A stretch of DNA of 64,000 bases from positions 141,806 through 205,805 of the forward strand of contig JAJUHA010000002.1 in the NCBI GenBank assembly GCA_029268145.1, given 5' to 3'. The position numbers and the translations under genes were made by a program. The notes beneath the pieces are model-generated. The model saw only the letters and a program-made list of their open reading frames with translations. It was not told the origin of the DNA and made no database searches. Source of the stretch: Sphingomonadaceae bacterium (GTDB lineage: Bacteria > Pseudomonadota > Alphaproteobacteria > Sphingomonadales > Sphingomonadaceae). Below, piece after piece: positions 45,820 through 61,882 of this stretch (within the stretch, counting starts at the first letter, position 1; the number at the start of each line of letters is the position of its first letter).

Positions 45820-46260
45820 CCTTGCCGAGGTCGGGGCGACAGTTCGGCAACCACGGGCCATGGCGTAGCCGACGAGGCCAGCGATGTCCTCGCCGTCCTG
45901 CGATGGCTTGGGGCGCCGGTCTTCCTCCTCGGCCACTCCTACGGCGCCCTCTGCGCCCTGCTGGCAGCGGCCGAAGCGCCCGATCGCGTGGCGCGGCTGA
46001 TCCTCTGCGAACCTCCACGACCGGAGCTTGTCACGCCGGAACTGCGCGAGGCCCTCGAAAGGCTGGCGGCGGGACGGTCGATGCCGGTGCTCCTCCAGGC
46101 GGGCTCGGAGAGCCCGGCGGAACTCTTCCTGACGGATGCTCTGGGCGCTGCGATGCCTTCCGCGCGGGTTGCCCTTCTCGAGGCCCAGGCGCATGAGGGA
46201 ATGACGACCGCACCCGAGCTCTACGCCGCGCAGGTGTGCGGCATTCTGCTGTCCTCGTGA
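45820..46260 (+). pseudogene. Remnant of an alpha/beta hydrolase
   Basis: The frame has a good alpha/beta-hydrolase core: DVLAVLRWLGAPVFLLGHSY, then GALCALLAAAEAPDRVARLI, with the nucleophile elbow GHSYG and a strand ending LCEPPRPEL. The C-terminal part with the catalytic His is also recognisable (ALGAAMPSARVALLEAQAHE). What is missing is the first 60-70 residues (the oxyanion-hole HG region) and the lid between the core and the late strands. The two parts meet abruptly near LERLAAGRSMPVLLQ. There is no plausible start before the core. An N-terminal truncation plus an internal deletion is the simplest explanation. Confidence 0.65.
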
Positions 46261-46282
46261 CGCCGCCGGGCGCTGCCGCCGG

Positions 46283-46954
46283 TCAGATCCCGCGGAAGGT
46301 GGCGAAGGCCTCGAGCGGGGCGCGCGCGCTGCGGAAGGAATTGGCCGGGTCGTTCGGGTCGCGGACGCCGATCGCCATGCCGCAGAAGAGCATGCGCTCG
46401 GGCGGAAGGGCGAGGAACCGGCCGATGGTCTCGGGGTAGATCGCCCAGCATTCCTGCGGGCAGCTGTCGAGCCCCTCCTCGCGCAGCAGCAGCATCACGG
46501 TCTGGAGATACATGCCAAGGTCCGACCATTGCGGCGGCCCCATGGTCCGCGCGACCGAGCAGAAGAGCGCGACGGGCGCGCCGAAGAACTGGAAGTTGCG
46601 GGCAAACCACATCAGCCGCTTGGCCTTCTCCTCGCGTGGAATGCCGAGCGCGCCGTAGAGCCCTTCGCCCACCGCGAAGCGATAGTCGCGGTAGGGGCTC
46701 GGCAGCACCTTGGGGTAGATGTCATACTCGGTCGGCTCGCCGGCCGGCGCCTCCATCACCCGCCGCGCCATGATCGCCTTCAGCTCGACGAGCGGCTCGC
46801 CGCCCACCACGTCGATGTGCCAGGGCTGGAGATTGCCGCCCGAGGGCGCGCGGGCCGCCCGCTCCACCACCCGGCGGATGACCGCCGGGTCGACGGGTGT
46901 GTCAAGAAACCCCCGGACGGACTGACGGCTGTCGACGGCTTCGCTGACCTTCAT
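46283..46954 (-). CDS. Nitroreductase-family flavoprotein
   Basis: This is an FMN-dependent nitroreductase-like oxidoreductase, 223 residues. The typical start is MKVSEAVDSRQSVRGFLDTP. ARAPSGGNLQPWHIDVVGGE binds FMN with the usual PSxxNxQPW pattern. The second half has WSDLGMYLQTVMLLLREEGL and DSCPQECWAIYPETIGRFLA, and the closing GMAIGVRDPNDPANSFRSAR matches the family's GxPDP-type tail. The natural substrate is unknown. It ends 22 bases from the hydrolase remnant on the other strand and starts 51 bases from the divergent pgsA gene. Confidence 0.92.
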   Translation of the reverse strand: MKVSEAVDSRQSVRGFLDTPVDPAVIRRVVERAARAPSGGNLQPWHIDVVGGEPLVELKAIMARRVMEAPAGEPTEYDIYPKVLPSPYRDYRFAVGEGLYGALGIPREEKAKRLMWFARNFQFFGAPVALFCSVARTMGPPQWSDLGMYLQTVMLLLREEGLDSCPQECWAIYPETIGRFLALPPERMLFCGMAIGVRDPNDPANSFRSARAPLEAFATFRGI

Positions 46955-47005
46955 GCTGTCCTTCCCGCTGTTGTGAGGCCCCCGCCGATTGCCTAGAAGG
47001 CGCGG

Positions 47006-47566
47006 GTGCTGTCCAGCCTCCCCAATCTGCTGACGCTCTCGCGCATCCTGGCAGTGCCGCTGTTCGTCCTCCTCATGTGGGAAGGAAACTGGGTCACCTA
47101 TCTTCTTGCCTTCGGGCTGTTCTGTGTGGCCGGGATCACCGACTACATCGATGGTTACCTGGCCCGCGCGCAGGGCACCGTCTCCAAGCTCGGCATCTTC
47201 CTCGACCCGATCGCCGACAAGATCATGGTGGTGAGCGTCATCGTGATGCTCATCCACAATGACGCGATCAAGGGCTGGACCATGCTGCCCGCGCTCGTCA
47301 TCATCCTGCGCGAGATCGCGGTCTCGGGCCTCCGGGAATTCCTCGCCGGCCTGCATGTCTCGGTGCCCGTCTCCCGGCTCGCCAAGTGGAAGACGGCGCT
47401 GCAGATGGTGGCGCTCGGCGCGCTCATCCTTGGCCAGGCGAGCGACCGGTTCGTGCCCGCGCTTCCCGTCCACGAGACGGGCGTGGCCGCGCTCTTCCTC
47501 GCCGCGGCGCTCACGCTGGTGACGGGGTGGGACTATCTGCGCACCGGCCTGCGGCACATGGATTGA
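47006..47566 (+). CDS. pgsA: CDP-diacylglycerol-glycerol-3-phosphate phosphatidyltransferase
   Basis: PgsA makes phosphatidylglycerol phosphate, the first step to phosphatidylglycerol and cardiolipin. The 186-residue integral membrane protein starts at a GTG. It has the CDP-alcohol transferase motif DYIDGYLARAQGTVSKLGIF followed by LDPIADK (D-x2-D-G-x2-A-R-x8-G-x3-D-x3-D). At least four helices are visible, including LTLSRILAVPLFVLLMWEG and MLPALVIILREIAVSGLREF. It leads a run with moaD (3 bases later), moaE and a GST gene, so the molybdopterin genes probably share its transcript. Confidence 0.96.
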   Translation: MLSSLPNLLTLSRILAVPLFVLLMWEGNWVTYLLAFGLFCVAGITDYIDGYLARAQGTVSKLGIFLDPIADKIMVVSVIVMLIHNDAIKGWTMLPALVIILREIAVSGLREFLAGLHVSVPVSRLAKWKTALQMVALGALILGQASDRFVPALPVHETGVAALFLAAALTLVTGWDYLRTGLRHMD

Positions 47567-47569
47567 GCC

Positions 47570-47824
47570 ATGGCCGTGCGTCTCCTCTACTTCGCCTGGG
47601 TCCGGGAACGGATCGGCGTCGCCGACGAGGAGGTCCCGCTCGAGGGCCCGCTGCCGCTCGCCGCGCTGGTGGAGCGGCTCCGGGCGCGCACGCCCGGCCA
47701 CGCCCATGCCCTTGGTGAACCGGCGCGGCTGCGGGCCGCGATCAACCAGGAGTTCGCCGACTGGAACGCCGAGGTCCACCCCGGCGATGAAGTCGCGCTC
47801 TTTCCTCCGGTCACCGGCGGATGA
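47570..47824 (+). CDS. moaD: MoaD, molybdopterin synthase small subunit
   Basis: MoaD is the ubiquitin-like sulfur carrier of molybdopterin synthase; its C-terminal Gly-Gly tail is thiocarboxylated and gives sulfur to precursor Z in a complex with MoaE. The 84-residue product starts MAVRLLYFAWVRERIGVADE and ends VALFPPVTGG, the required di-glycine end. INQEFADWNAEVHPGDE matches the family. The gene lies 3 bases after pgsA, and its stop overlaps the moaE start by ATGA, matching the one-to-one complex of the two products. Confidence 0.96.
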   Translation: MAVRLLYFAWVRERIGVADEEVPLEGPLPLAALVERLRARTPGHAHALGEPARLRAAINQEFADWNAEVHPGDEVALFPPVTGG

Positions 47825-48264
47825 CCTTCACCGTCAGGGTCGAGGCCCAGCCCTTTGACGTCGCGCGGGAACATGCGCGCCTTTCGGCGCTCGGTCCCGG
47901 GGTCGGCGCCGTGGTGCTGTTCACCGGGCAGGTGCGCGACGAGCCGCTCCTCCTCGACCACTATCCCGGCATGGCCGAGCGCCAGATCGCAGCCCGGCTC
48001 GCCGAGGCATGCGCGCGCTGGCCGCTGCTCGGCGCGACGATCATCCACCGCTTCGGCCCGCTCGCCGTCGGCGAGGGAATCGTCCTCGTCGGGACCGCCA
48101 GCGCCCATCGCGCCGCGGCGTTCGAATCGGCCAGCTTCCTGATGGACTGGCTCAAGACCTCGGCGCCCTTCTGGAAGAAGGCGGCTGGCGGCTGGGTCGA
48201 GGCACGGGCGAGCGACGAGCTGGCAGCCGCCCGCTGGCTCGAGACGCAGGAGCAACTTCGTTGA
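47821..48264 (+). CDS. moaE: MoaE, molybdopterin synthase large subunit
   Basis: MoaE is the catalytic subunit of molybdopterin synthase, which turns precursor Z (cPMP) into molybdopterin with sulfur from MoaD. The 147-residue product has ALGPGVGAVVLFTGQVRDEP, YPGMAERQIAARLAEACARW, HRFGPLAVGEGIVLVGTASA and HRAAAFESASFLMDWLKTSA. FWKKAAGGWVEARASDE carries the active-site lysines. Its start overlaps the moaD stop. Its stop overlaps the TTG start of the next gene. No other molybdenum-cofactor gene is in the window. Confidence 0.96.
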   Translation: MTFTVRVEAQPFDVAREHARLSALGPGVGAVVLFTGQVRDEPLLLDHYPGMAERQIAARLAEACARWPLLGATIIHRFGPLAVGEGIVLVGTASAHRAAAFESASFLMDWLKTSAPFWKKAAGGWVEARASDELAAARWLETQEQLR

Positions 48265-48968
48265 CCATCACTCTCTACCAGTTCGAGATTTCGCCCTATG
48301 CCGACAAGGTCAGGCGGGCGCTCAGGTGGAAGGGGCTCGCGTTCCGGGTGGTCGAGGTGCTGGTCTCCAGGCGCAACGCGCACCGGGCGGTCTCCCCCAC
48401 CGGCAAGTTCCCGGCGCTGGTCCACGACGGCCGCACCATCGTCGATTCGACCGACATCCTGCGCTACCTCGACCAGGCCTTCCCCGAGCCCCGGCTGGCG
48501 CCCGATCATCCCCGCGATGCAGCGCTCGCCACCCTCCTCGAGGACTGGGCGGATGAGAGCCTCTATTTCTACGACCTCACGATGCGGCCCTGGCCGCAGA
48601 ACCGGCAGTGGTTCGTGGACGACCTGCTCGCGCACGAACAGGGCCTCGCGCGCAGCCTCCTTGCCCGGGCGATCCCCAGCGCGATCGCGAAGGTGGCGCG
48701 GGCGCAGGGGCTCGGCCGCAAGGCGGAAGCGACCGTGGTGGCCGATCTTGCCGCGCTCTACGATGCGCTCGAGGCCTGGCTCGAAGGCGTGGAGTGGCTC
48801 GCCGGCCCGCGCCTGTCGAACGCCGACATCGCCGTCCGCGTGATGGTGAACGTGCTCGACCGCACCGTCGAGGGGAAGGCGCTGCGCGCCGCCCGGCCCC
48901 GGCTCGGGGCCTGGTGCGCCAGGGTCGACGCGGCCGCCCCGCCGGAGGGCATCTCCGTCACGCGGTGA
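48261..48968 (+). CDS. Glutathione S-transferase family protein
   Basis: This GST-like protein is 235 residues from a TTG that overlaps the moaE stop (TTGA), with AGGAG eight bases before it. The thioredoxin-like N-terminal domain starts TITLYQFEISPYADKVRRAL and has SPTGKFPALVHDGRTIVDST, with DSTDILRYLDQAF holding the glutathione-binding acid/serine pair. The C-terminal part is all-helical, with GLGRKAEATVVADLAALYDA and WLAGPRLSNADIAVRVMVN, the N-capping box region. The catalytic class and substrate are unknown. The last 11 bases overlap the opposite quinone oxidoreductase gene. Confidence 0.88.
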   Translation: MTITLYQFEISPYADKVRRALRWKGLAFRVVEVLVSRRNAHRAVSPTGKFPALVHDGRTIVDSTDILRYLDQAFPEPRLAPDHPRDAALATLLEDWADESLYFYDLTMRPWPQNRQWFVDDLLAHEQGLARSLLARAIPSAIAKVARAQGLGRKAEATVVADLAALYDALEAWLEGVEWLAGPRLSNADIAVRVMVNVLDRTVEGKALRAARPRLGAWCARVDAAAPPEGISVTR

Positions 48969-49932
48969 GGATCACCTTCCCCATCGCCTTGCGCTCCATG
49001 AGCATGCGGATGGCGAGGCCGCCCTCGGCAAGCGGCAACCGTGCGCCGACATGGGGCTTGAGCTTCCCTTCCGCGAACCAGCGCACCAGCTCCTCCATGT
49101 TGGCCCGGTGCACGGCGGCCTCGTGCATGGTGAAGGCGCCCCAGAAGACCCCCACGATCGCCGCACCCTTGATGAGGGGAAGGTTGAGCGGGAGCTTCGG
49201 GATCTCGCCGGCGGCGAACCCGACCACGAGATAGCGGCCGTTCCAGGCGATCGAGCGGAAGGCGGGCTCGGCGAACCGGTCGCCAACCGGATCGTAGATG
49301 ACATCCGCGCCCTTCCCGCCGGTCAGCGCCTTCACCCGCTCCTTCAGATCCTCCGTCTCGTAGTTGATGCCCTCGTCCGCGCCATGGGCGCGGGCCAGCT
49401 CCAGCTTCTCCGCCGTGGAGGCCGCCGCGATCACGCGCGCACCCATGAGCTTGCCCAGCTCGACCGCGGCGAGCCCCACGCCGCCGGCCGCGCCGAGCAC
49501 CAGCAGCGTCTCGCCCGGCTTCAGCTGCGCGCGCTGCTTCAGCGCATGGTGCGAGGTGCCGTAGGTCATGGTGACACCCGCCGCGAGGTCCATGGGCAGC
49601 CCGTCCGGCACCGGCACGCACTGGTGCTCGGCCGCCAGCAGCTTCTCGGCAAAGGCGCCGGTTCCGGTCATGGCGATCACGCGGTCACCAGGTGCGAAGC
49701 GGGTGACGCCCTCGCCAACCGCCTCGACCACGCCGGCCGCCTCGCCGCCCGGCACGAAGGGGAGCGGCGGCTTGAACTGGTAGAGGTTGCGGATGATGAG
49801 CGTTTCCGGGAAGTTCACCCCGGCCGCCTCGACCTTCAGCAGCACCTGACCCCGTTCGGGCGCCGGGTCGGGCACCTCCTGCCATTCGAGCAGCTCGGGG
49901 TCTCCGTGCCGGGTGCAGAGCAGGGCTTTCAT
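48958..49932 (-). CDS. NADPH:quinone oxidoreductase, zinc-free MDR family
   Basis: This is an MDR-superfamily oxidoreductase, 324 residues. The N-terminal part starts MKALLCTRHGDPELLEWQEV, and VLLKVEAAGVNFPETLIIRN has the NFxD-like signature of the quinone-reductase branch. The nucleotide site is ETLLVLGAAGGVGLAAVELG (AAGGVG). The zinc-binding cysteines of alcohol dehydrogenases are absent. VIYDPVGDRFAEPAFRSIAW follows, and the C-terminal ARLPLAEGGLAIRMLMERKA MGKVIL is typical. GGGAGA precedes the ATG. The substrate is likely a quinone or an alpha,beta-unsaturated carbonyl, inferred only from the family. Confidence 0.92.
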   Translation of the reverse strand: MKALLCTRHGDPELLEWQEVPDPAPERGQVLLKVEAAGVNFPETLIIRNLYQFKPPLPFVPGGEAAGVVEAVGEGVTRFAPGDRVIAMTGTGAFAEKLLAAEHQCVPVPDGLPMDLAAGVTMTYGTSHHALKQRAQLKPGETLLVLGAAGGVGLAAVELGKLMGARVIAAASTAEKLELARAHGADEGINYETEDLKERVKALTGGKGADVIYDPVGDRFAEPAFRSIAWNGRYLVVGFAAGEIPKLPLNLPLIKGAAIVGVFWGAFTMHEAAVHRANMEELVRWFAEGKLKPHVGARLPLAEGGLAIRMLMERKAMGKVILTA

Positions 49933-49980
49933 GCGTGTCTCCCTTCGCTATGGGGATAGGCAAGCGGGAGGATGCGGGCA

Positions 49981-51018
49981 ATGGGCAGCGGGCTGCCGAG
50001 GATCGTGGTGTTCGGCGCAGGCCTTGTTGGCGCCTATGTCGGCCTGCGGCTGGCACCGCACGCCCGGGTCACGCTGATCGGCCGCCCGGCCCTGGTCGCA
50101 AGAGCAGCGGACGGACTGCGCGTCTCCGACATGGATGGCTTCGACCTCATTGTGACACCCGGCGAAGTCGACGTGACGACCAGCCCGGAGGCGCTCGCCG
50201 ACGCCGATCTCGTGCTTGTCACGGTGAAGTCGCTGGCGACCGCCGAGGCGGCCGACGCGCTCGCGGCCCATGCGCCGCCGCGCACGCCGATCGTCTCGCT
50301 GCAGAATGGCGTCGCCAACGTGGAGCTGCTGCGCACTGCGCTTCCCGGCCGGACCGTGCTCGCCGGGATGGTGCCCTTCAACGTCGTCGAGGCCGAGTCC
50401 GGGCGCTTCCATCGCGGCACCGGCGTGGGCGGGCTGATGGTCGAGGCCGACCCCGCCCTCGCCCCCTTCCTGCCCCGCTTCGCCAGCGCCGGCGTGCCGA
50501 TCGGGGAAAGTGCCAACATCCTCGGCGTCCAGTGGGGCAAGCTGCTGGTCAATCTCAACAATGCGGTCAACGCCCTGTCCGGGGTGAGCCTCATGGAGCA
50601 GCTGCGCCAGCGCGGCTACCGCCAGGCCTGGGCCATGGCCATCCGCGAGGGGCTGGCCCTCACCCGCCGCGCCGGGATCCGCCTGGTCGATCCCCTTCCC
50701 ATGCCGCTCGAGCTGATGCCGGCGATCATGAGCCTGCCCGACCGGCTCTATTTCTACATCGCCGCCCAGGCCGGCGGCGGCCGCACCAGGGTCGACCCGC
50801 ACGCCCGCTCGTCGATGGCCGACGATCTCGCGAGGGGACGGAAGACGGAGGTCGATTTCCTCAACGGCGAGGTGGTGCGCCTCGCTGCCCGGCTGGGCCG
50901 CACGGCCCCCGTCAACGCGCGGATGGTCGAGCTGGTGCATGCGGCGGAGGCCGGCGCCCCACCCATCCCGGCAGCCGAGCTGCTGCGCACGCTGCGCGCG
51001 GCCGCGCTCAGGCCCTGA
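49981..51018 (+). CDS. panE: 2-dehydropantoate 2-reductase-like protein
   Basis: This is a ketopantoate reductase family protein, 345 residues from the ATG at 49981, which has GGGAGG nine bases before it (the ATG at 49972 is only one base from it). The Rossmann motif is VVFGAGLVGAYVGLRLAP, with DLVLVTVKSLATAEAADALA. The substrate region has PIVSLQNGVANVELLRTALP, and GKLLVNLNNAVNALSGVSLM is the catalytic Lys/Asn region. A late RSSMADDLARGRKTEVDFLN matches the family. PanE makes pantoate for CoA; the family has other members, and panB/panC are not nearby, so the specific role is likely but not certain. Confidence 0.88.
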   Translation: MGSGLPRIVVFGAGLVGAYVGLRLAPHARVTLIGRPALVARAADGLRVSDMDGFDLIVTPGEVDVTTSPEALADADLVLVTVKSLATAEAADALAAHAPPRTPIVSLQNGVANVELLRTALPGRTVLAGMVPFNVVEAESGRFHRGTGVGGLMVEADPALAPFLPRFASAGVPIGESANILGVQWGKLLVNLNNAVNALSGVSLMEQLRQRGYRQAWAMAIREGLALTRRAGIRLVDPLPMPLELMPAIMSLPDRLYFYIAAQAGGGRTRVDPHARSSMADDLARGRKTEVDFLNGEVVRLAARLGRTAPVNARMVELVHAAEAGAPPIPAAELLRTLRAAALRP

Positions 51019-51025
51019 GGCGCGC

Positions 51026-54560
<3,535 letters not shown>

Positions 54561-54569
54561 GGGAAGCTC

Positions 54570-55841
54570 CTAGAGATCGACGAGGAGGCGGGTCGGGTCC
54601 TCGAGCGCCTCCTTCACCCTGACGAGGAAGGTGACCGCCTCGCGCCCGTCGATGAGGCGGTGGTCGTAGGTCAGCGCCAGATACATCATCGGCCGGATCA
54701 CCACCTGGCCGTTGCGCACCACCGGCCGCCCCTCGATGCGGTGCATGCCGAGCACCCCCGATTGCGGCGGGTTGAGGATGGGGGTGGAGAGGAGCGAGCC
54801 GAACACCCCGCCGTTGGAGATGGTGAAGGTGCCGCCCTGCAGCTCCTCGAGCTTCAGAGTGCCATCGCGGGCGCGTGCGCCGAAGTCGGCAATCGCCCTC
54901 TCGATCGCGGCAAAGCCCAGCCGGTCGGCATCGCGCAGCACGGGGACGACGAGGCCATTGGGGCCCGAGACGGCGACGCCGACGTCCATATAATCGTGGA
55001 AGACGATCTCGTCGCCGTCGATCCGGGCATTGACAGCCGGCACGTCGCGCGAGGCGAGCACGCAGGCCTTCACGAAGAAGGACATGAAGCCGAGGCGCAC
55101 CCCGTGCTTCCTCTCGAACAGGTCGCGGTAGCGGCTGCGGGCTTCCATCACCGCCGTCATGTCGACGTCGTTGAAGGTGGTGAGCATGGCCGCCGTGTCC
55201 TGCGCCTCCTTGAGCCGCCTCGCGATGGTCTGCCGCAGGCGCGACATGCGCACCCGCTCCTCGGTCCGGCCCTGCGCGGTGGGAGCGGGTGGTGCAGGGC
55301 CCTCGGCGGCCGGACGCCCGGCGTCGGCGCGCAGCCGCGCGGTTCCCGCCTCGATCGCCGCGAGCACATCGGCCTTGGTCAGCCGGCCATCCTTGCCGGT
55401 GGCGGGGATCGACTCCGGGTCGATCCCGTATTGCGCGATCAGCCGCTCGGCGGCGGGCGAAGCCAGGGCCGGATGCGGCTCGGCCGGCGCGGCGCCTTCG
55501 GACGCTGCCGGGGCGGGGGCAGCCGGGGCGGGGGCAGCCGGGGCGGGTGGGACGGTGGCCGCTGCCGGCTTCGCGTCTGCCGGCGGGGGCGGCGCTGCGC
55601 GCGCGCCCGCCTCGATGCGGGCGATGAGCCCGCCGACTTCGACCGTCTCGCCCACCTTCGCCAGCTGCTCGGTGAGCACGCCGGAAACCGGCGCCGGCAC
55701 CTCCACGGCCACCTTGTCGGTCTCGAGGCTGACGATCGGCTCGTCCGCCTGCACGGCATCGCCCACCTGCTTCAGCCACTGGCCGACGCTCGCTTCGGTC
55801 ACGCTCTCCCCGAGCGCCGGGATGAGGACATCGGTTGCCAT
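54570..55841 (-). CDS. sucB: 2-oxoglutarate dehydrogenase E2, dihydrolipoyl succinyltransferase
   Basis: SucB transfers succinyl groups from E1 to CoA. The 423-residue product from the ATG at 55841 has a lipoyl domain with the modified Lys in [18 protein letters not shown] and an Ala/Pro-rich linker. A peripheral-subunit-binding domain follows ([20 protein letters not shown]). The catalytic domain ends [20 protein letters not shown], with the active-site His and Asp in DHRLIDG. A longer reading frame begins at 55943 but lacks family residues. GGGGAAAGG precedes the ATG. It is followed by lpd and preceded by sucA. LipA, encoded in this window, would make its lipoyl group. Confidence 0.97.
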   Translation of the reverse strand: MATDVLIPALGESVTEASVGQWLKQVGDAVQADEPIVSLETDKVAVEVPAPVSGVLTEQLAKVGETVEVGGLIARIEAGARAAPPPPADAKPAAATVPPAPAAPAPAAPAPAASEGAAPAEPHPALASPAAERLIAQYGIDPESIPATGKDGRLTKADVLAAIEAGTARLRADAGRPAAEGPAPPAPTAQGRTEERVRMSRLRQTIARRLKEAQDTAAMLTTFNDVDMTAVMEARSRYRDLFERKHGVRLGFMSFFVKACVLASRDVPAVNARIDGDEIVFHDYMDVGVAVSGPNGLVVPVLRDADRLGFAAIERAIADFGARARDGTLKLEELQGGTFTISNGGVFGSLLSTPILNPPQSGVLGMHRIEGRPVVRNGQVVIRPMMYLALTYDHRLIDGREAVTFLVRVKEALEDPTRLLVDL

Positions 55842-55854
55842 TGCCTTTCCCCTG

Positions 55855-58698
<2,844 letters not shown>

Positions 58699-58789
58699 GG
58701 GGGAAGGCCTTGGCAGGGTGCAGCTGAACCTAGCCGCTCCGGTGCTGCTGCTCAACCGCGGCTGCGGCCCATCGCCTTCCTCATGGCTG

Positions 58790-59674
58790 TCATGCGGCGA
58801 GCCGCGCCTTGAGCGTGCGGCCCAGTTCGGAGGGGCTCGGCGAAACGGTGATGCCCGCTGCCTGCATGGCGGCGATCTTGTCCTCGGCCCGGCCCTGCCC
58901 GCCCGAGACGATGGCGCCGGCATGGCCCATCCGCCGCCCCGGCGGCGCGGTCGTGCCGGCGATGAAGCCGACCATCGGCTTGGCCCGCCCGCGGCGCGCC
59001 TCGTCGGCGATGAAGGCCGCCGCCTCCTCCTCGGCCGAGCCGCCGATCTCGCCGATCATGATGATGCTCGTCGTGGCCTCGTCGGCGAGGAACAGCTCGA
59101 GCACGTCGATGAAGTTCGTGCCATTGACCGGATCGCCGCCGATCCCGACGGCCGTCGTCTGGCCGAGCCCGACCGCCGTCGTCTGGAACACCGCCTCGTA
59201 GGTGAGCGTTCCCGACCGCGAGACGATCCCGACCGACCCCTTCGAGAAGATCGAGCCCGGCATGATGCCGATCTTGCATTCGCCCGGCGTGAGCACCCCC
59301 GGGCAGTTGGGGCCGATGAGCCGCGACTTCGAGCCCTGGAGCGCGCGCTTGACCGGTACCATGTCGAGCACCGGAATCCCTTCCGTGATGCAGACGATGA
59401 GCGGGATCTCGGCTGCGATCGCCTCGAGGATCGCATCGGCCGCACCCATGGGCGGCACATAGATGACCGAGGCATCCGCCCCCGTCACGGCCTTCGCCTC
59501 GGCGACGGTCTCGAACACCGGAAGGCCGAGGTGGGTGGTGCCGCCCTTGCCGGGCGCCACGCCGCCGACGAGCCGCGTGCCATAGGCGAGCGCCTGCTCG
59601 GAGTGGAAGGTCCCCTGCCGGCCCGTGAAGCCCTGGGTGATGACGCGCGTTGCGGAACTGACGAGGATCGCCAT
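58790..59674 (-). CDS. sucD: Succinyl-CoA synthetase alpha subunit
   Basis: SucD binds CoA and carries the phospho-histidine of succinyl-CoA synthetase. The 294-residue product has [60 protein letters not shown] and [20 protein letters not shown]. The active-site His is in [13 protein letters not shown]. Its start is 3 bases after the sucC stop. The order sucC-sucD-sucA-sucB-lpd with mdh upstream is the usual alphaproteobacterial arrangement, and all six genes run in the same direction, consistent with one TCA-cycle transcript. Confidence 0.97.
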   Translation of the reverse strand: MAILVSSATRVITQGFTGRQGTFHSEQALAYGTRLVGGVAPGKGGTTHLGLPVFETVAEAKAVTGADASVIYVPPMGAADAILEAIAAEIPLIVCITEGIPVLDMVPVKRALQGSKSRLIGPNCPGVLTPGECKIGIMPGSIFSKGSVGIVSRSGTLTYEAVFQTTAVGLGQTTAVGIGGDPVNGTNFIDVLELFLADEATTSIIMIGEIGGSAEEEAAAFIADEARRGRAKPMVGFIAGTTAPPGRRMGHAGAIVSGGQGRAEDKIAAMQAAGITVSPSPSELGRTLKARLAA

Positions 59675-59677
59675 GGC

Positions 59678-60871
59678 TCAGGCCCCCTTCACGGCCGCGA
59701 CGATCTTGCGGGCAGCATCGCCCAGGTCGTCGGCGGAGACGATGTCGAGGCCCGAACCGGCAAGAATCTCCTTGCCGAGCTCCACGTTGGTGCCCTCGAG
59801 CCGGACCACGAGCGGCACCTTGAGATCGACCTCGCGGGCCGCCGCGATGATGCCTTCGGCGATGATGTCGCAGCGCATGATCCCGCCGAAGATGTTGACA
59901 AGGATTCCCTCCACCGCCGGATCGGCGAGGATGAGCTTGAAGGCGGCCGTCACCTTCTCCCGGCTGGCGCCGCCGCCGACATCGAGGAAATTGGCCGGCT
60001 CGCCGCCGGAGAGCTTGATGATGTCCATCGTCGCCATGGCGAGCCCGGCGCCGTTCACCAGGCAGCCGATGTTGCCGTCGAGCTTGATGAAGGCGAGATC
60101 ATGTTTCGAGGCCTCGATCTCGGCCGGCTCCTCCTCGCCGAGGTCGCGCAGCGCGACGATCTCGGGGTGGCGGGGCAGCGCGTTCGAATCGAAGTTCATC
60201 TTGGCGTCGAGCACGAGCAGCCGGTCACCCGAGACGGCGAGCGGGTTCACCTCGATTTGGCTCGCATCGAGCGCGACGAAGGCCGCGTAGAGCTTCGCCG
60301 AGACGTCTGCCGCCTGCTGCGCGAGATCGCCGGCAAGGCCGAGCGCCGCCGCCACCCGGCGGCCATGGTGCGGCCGCCAGCCGGTCGCCGGGTCGACCGT
60401 CAGCGTCACGATCTTCTCGGGACTGTCGTGGGCGACCTTCTCGATGTCCATGCCGCCTTCGGTCGAGACGACGGCCGCGATCCGCCCGCTCGCCCGGTCG
60501 ACCAGGAAGGCGAGGTAGAATTCCCGGTCGATATCCACTCCGTCGGTCACGTAGAGACGCTGCACGCGGCGGCCGGCCGGCCCGGTCTGGACGGTCACCA
60601 GCGTGTTTCCCAGCATCTCGGCCGCGTGGGCCCTGACCTCGCCGGCCGAGCGCGCCAGCCTGACCCCGCCCTTGGCGCCCTCGGGCAGCTCGAGGAAGCG
60701 CCCCTTGCCGCGACCGCCGGCGTGGATCTGCGCCTTGACGACATAGAGCGGCCCGGGAAGTTCGCTGACGGCAGCAACCGCCTCCTCGACCGAGAAGGCG
60801 GCCACGCCCTTCGGCACCGGCACGCCGAAGCGCGCAAGCAGCTCCTTGGCCTGATATTCGTGGATGTTCAT
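59678..60871 (-). CDS. sucC: Succinyl-CoA synthetase beta subunit
   Basis: SucC is the nucleotide- and succinate-binding subunit of succinyl-CoA synthetase. The 397-residue ATP-grasp protein starts [20 protein letters not shown]. It has [20 protein letters not shown] and [20 protein letters not shown] with the metal-binding NPLAV. The carboxyl-terminal domain has [40 protein letters not shown] and [20 protein letters not shown]. It follows mdh by 10 bases and precedes sucD by 3. The enzyme makes ATP or GTP in the TCA cycle; nucleotide preference cannot be read here. Confidence 0.97.
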   Translation of the reverse strand: MNIHEYQAKELLARFGVPVPKGVAAFSVEEAVAAVSELPGPLYVVKAQIHAGGRGKGRFLELPEGAKGGVRLARSAGEVRAHAAEMLGNTLVTVQTGPAGRRVQRLYVTDGVDIDREFYLAFLVDRASGRIAAVVSTEGGMDIEKVAHDSPEKIVTLTVDPATGWRPHHGRRVAAALGLAGDLAQQAADVSAKLYAAFVALDASQIEVNPLAVSGDRLLVLDAKMNFDSNALPRHPEIVALRDLGEEEPAEIEASKHDLAFIKLDGNIGCLVNGAGLAMATMDIIKLSGGEPANFLDVGGGASREKVTAAFKLILADPAVEGILVNIFGGIMRCDIIAEGIIAAAREVDLKVPLVVRLEGTNVELGKEILAGSGLDIVSADDLGDAARKIVAAVKGA

Positions 60872-60881
60872 GCGAGCCCCC

Positions 60882-61874
<993 letters not shown>

Positions 61875-61882
61875 CTAGCTTC

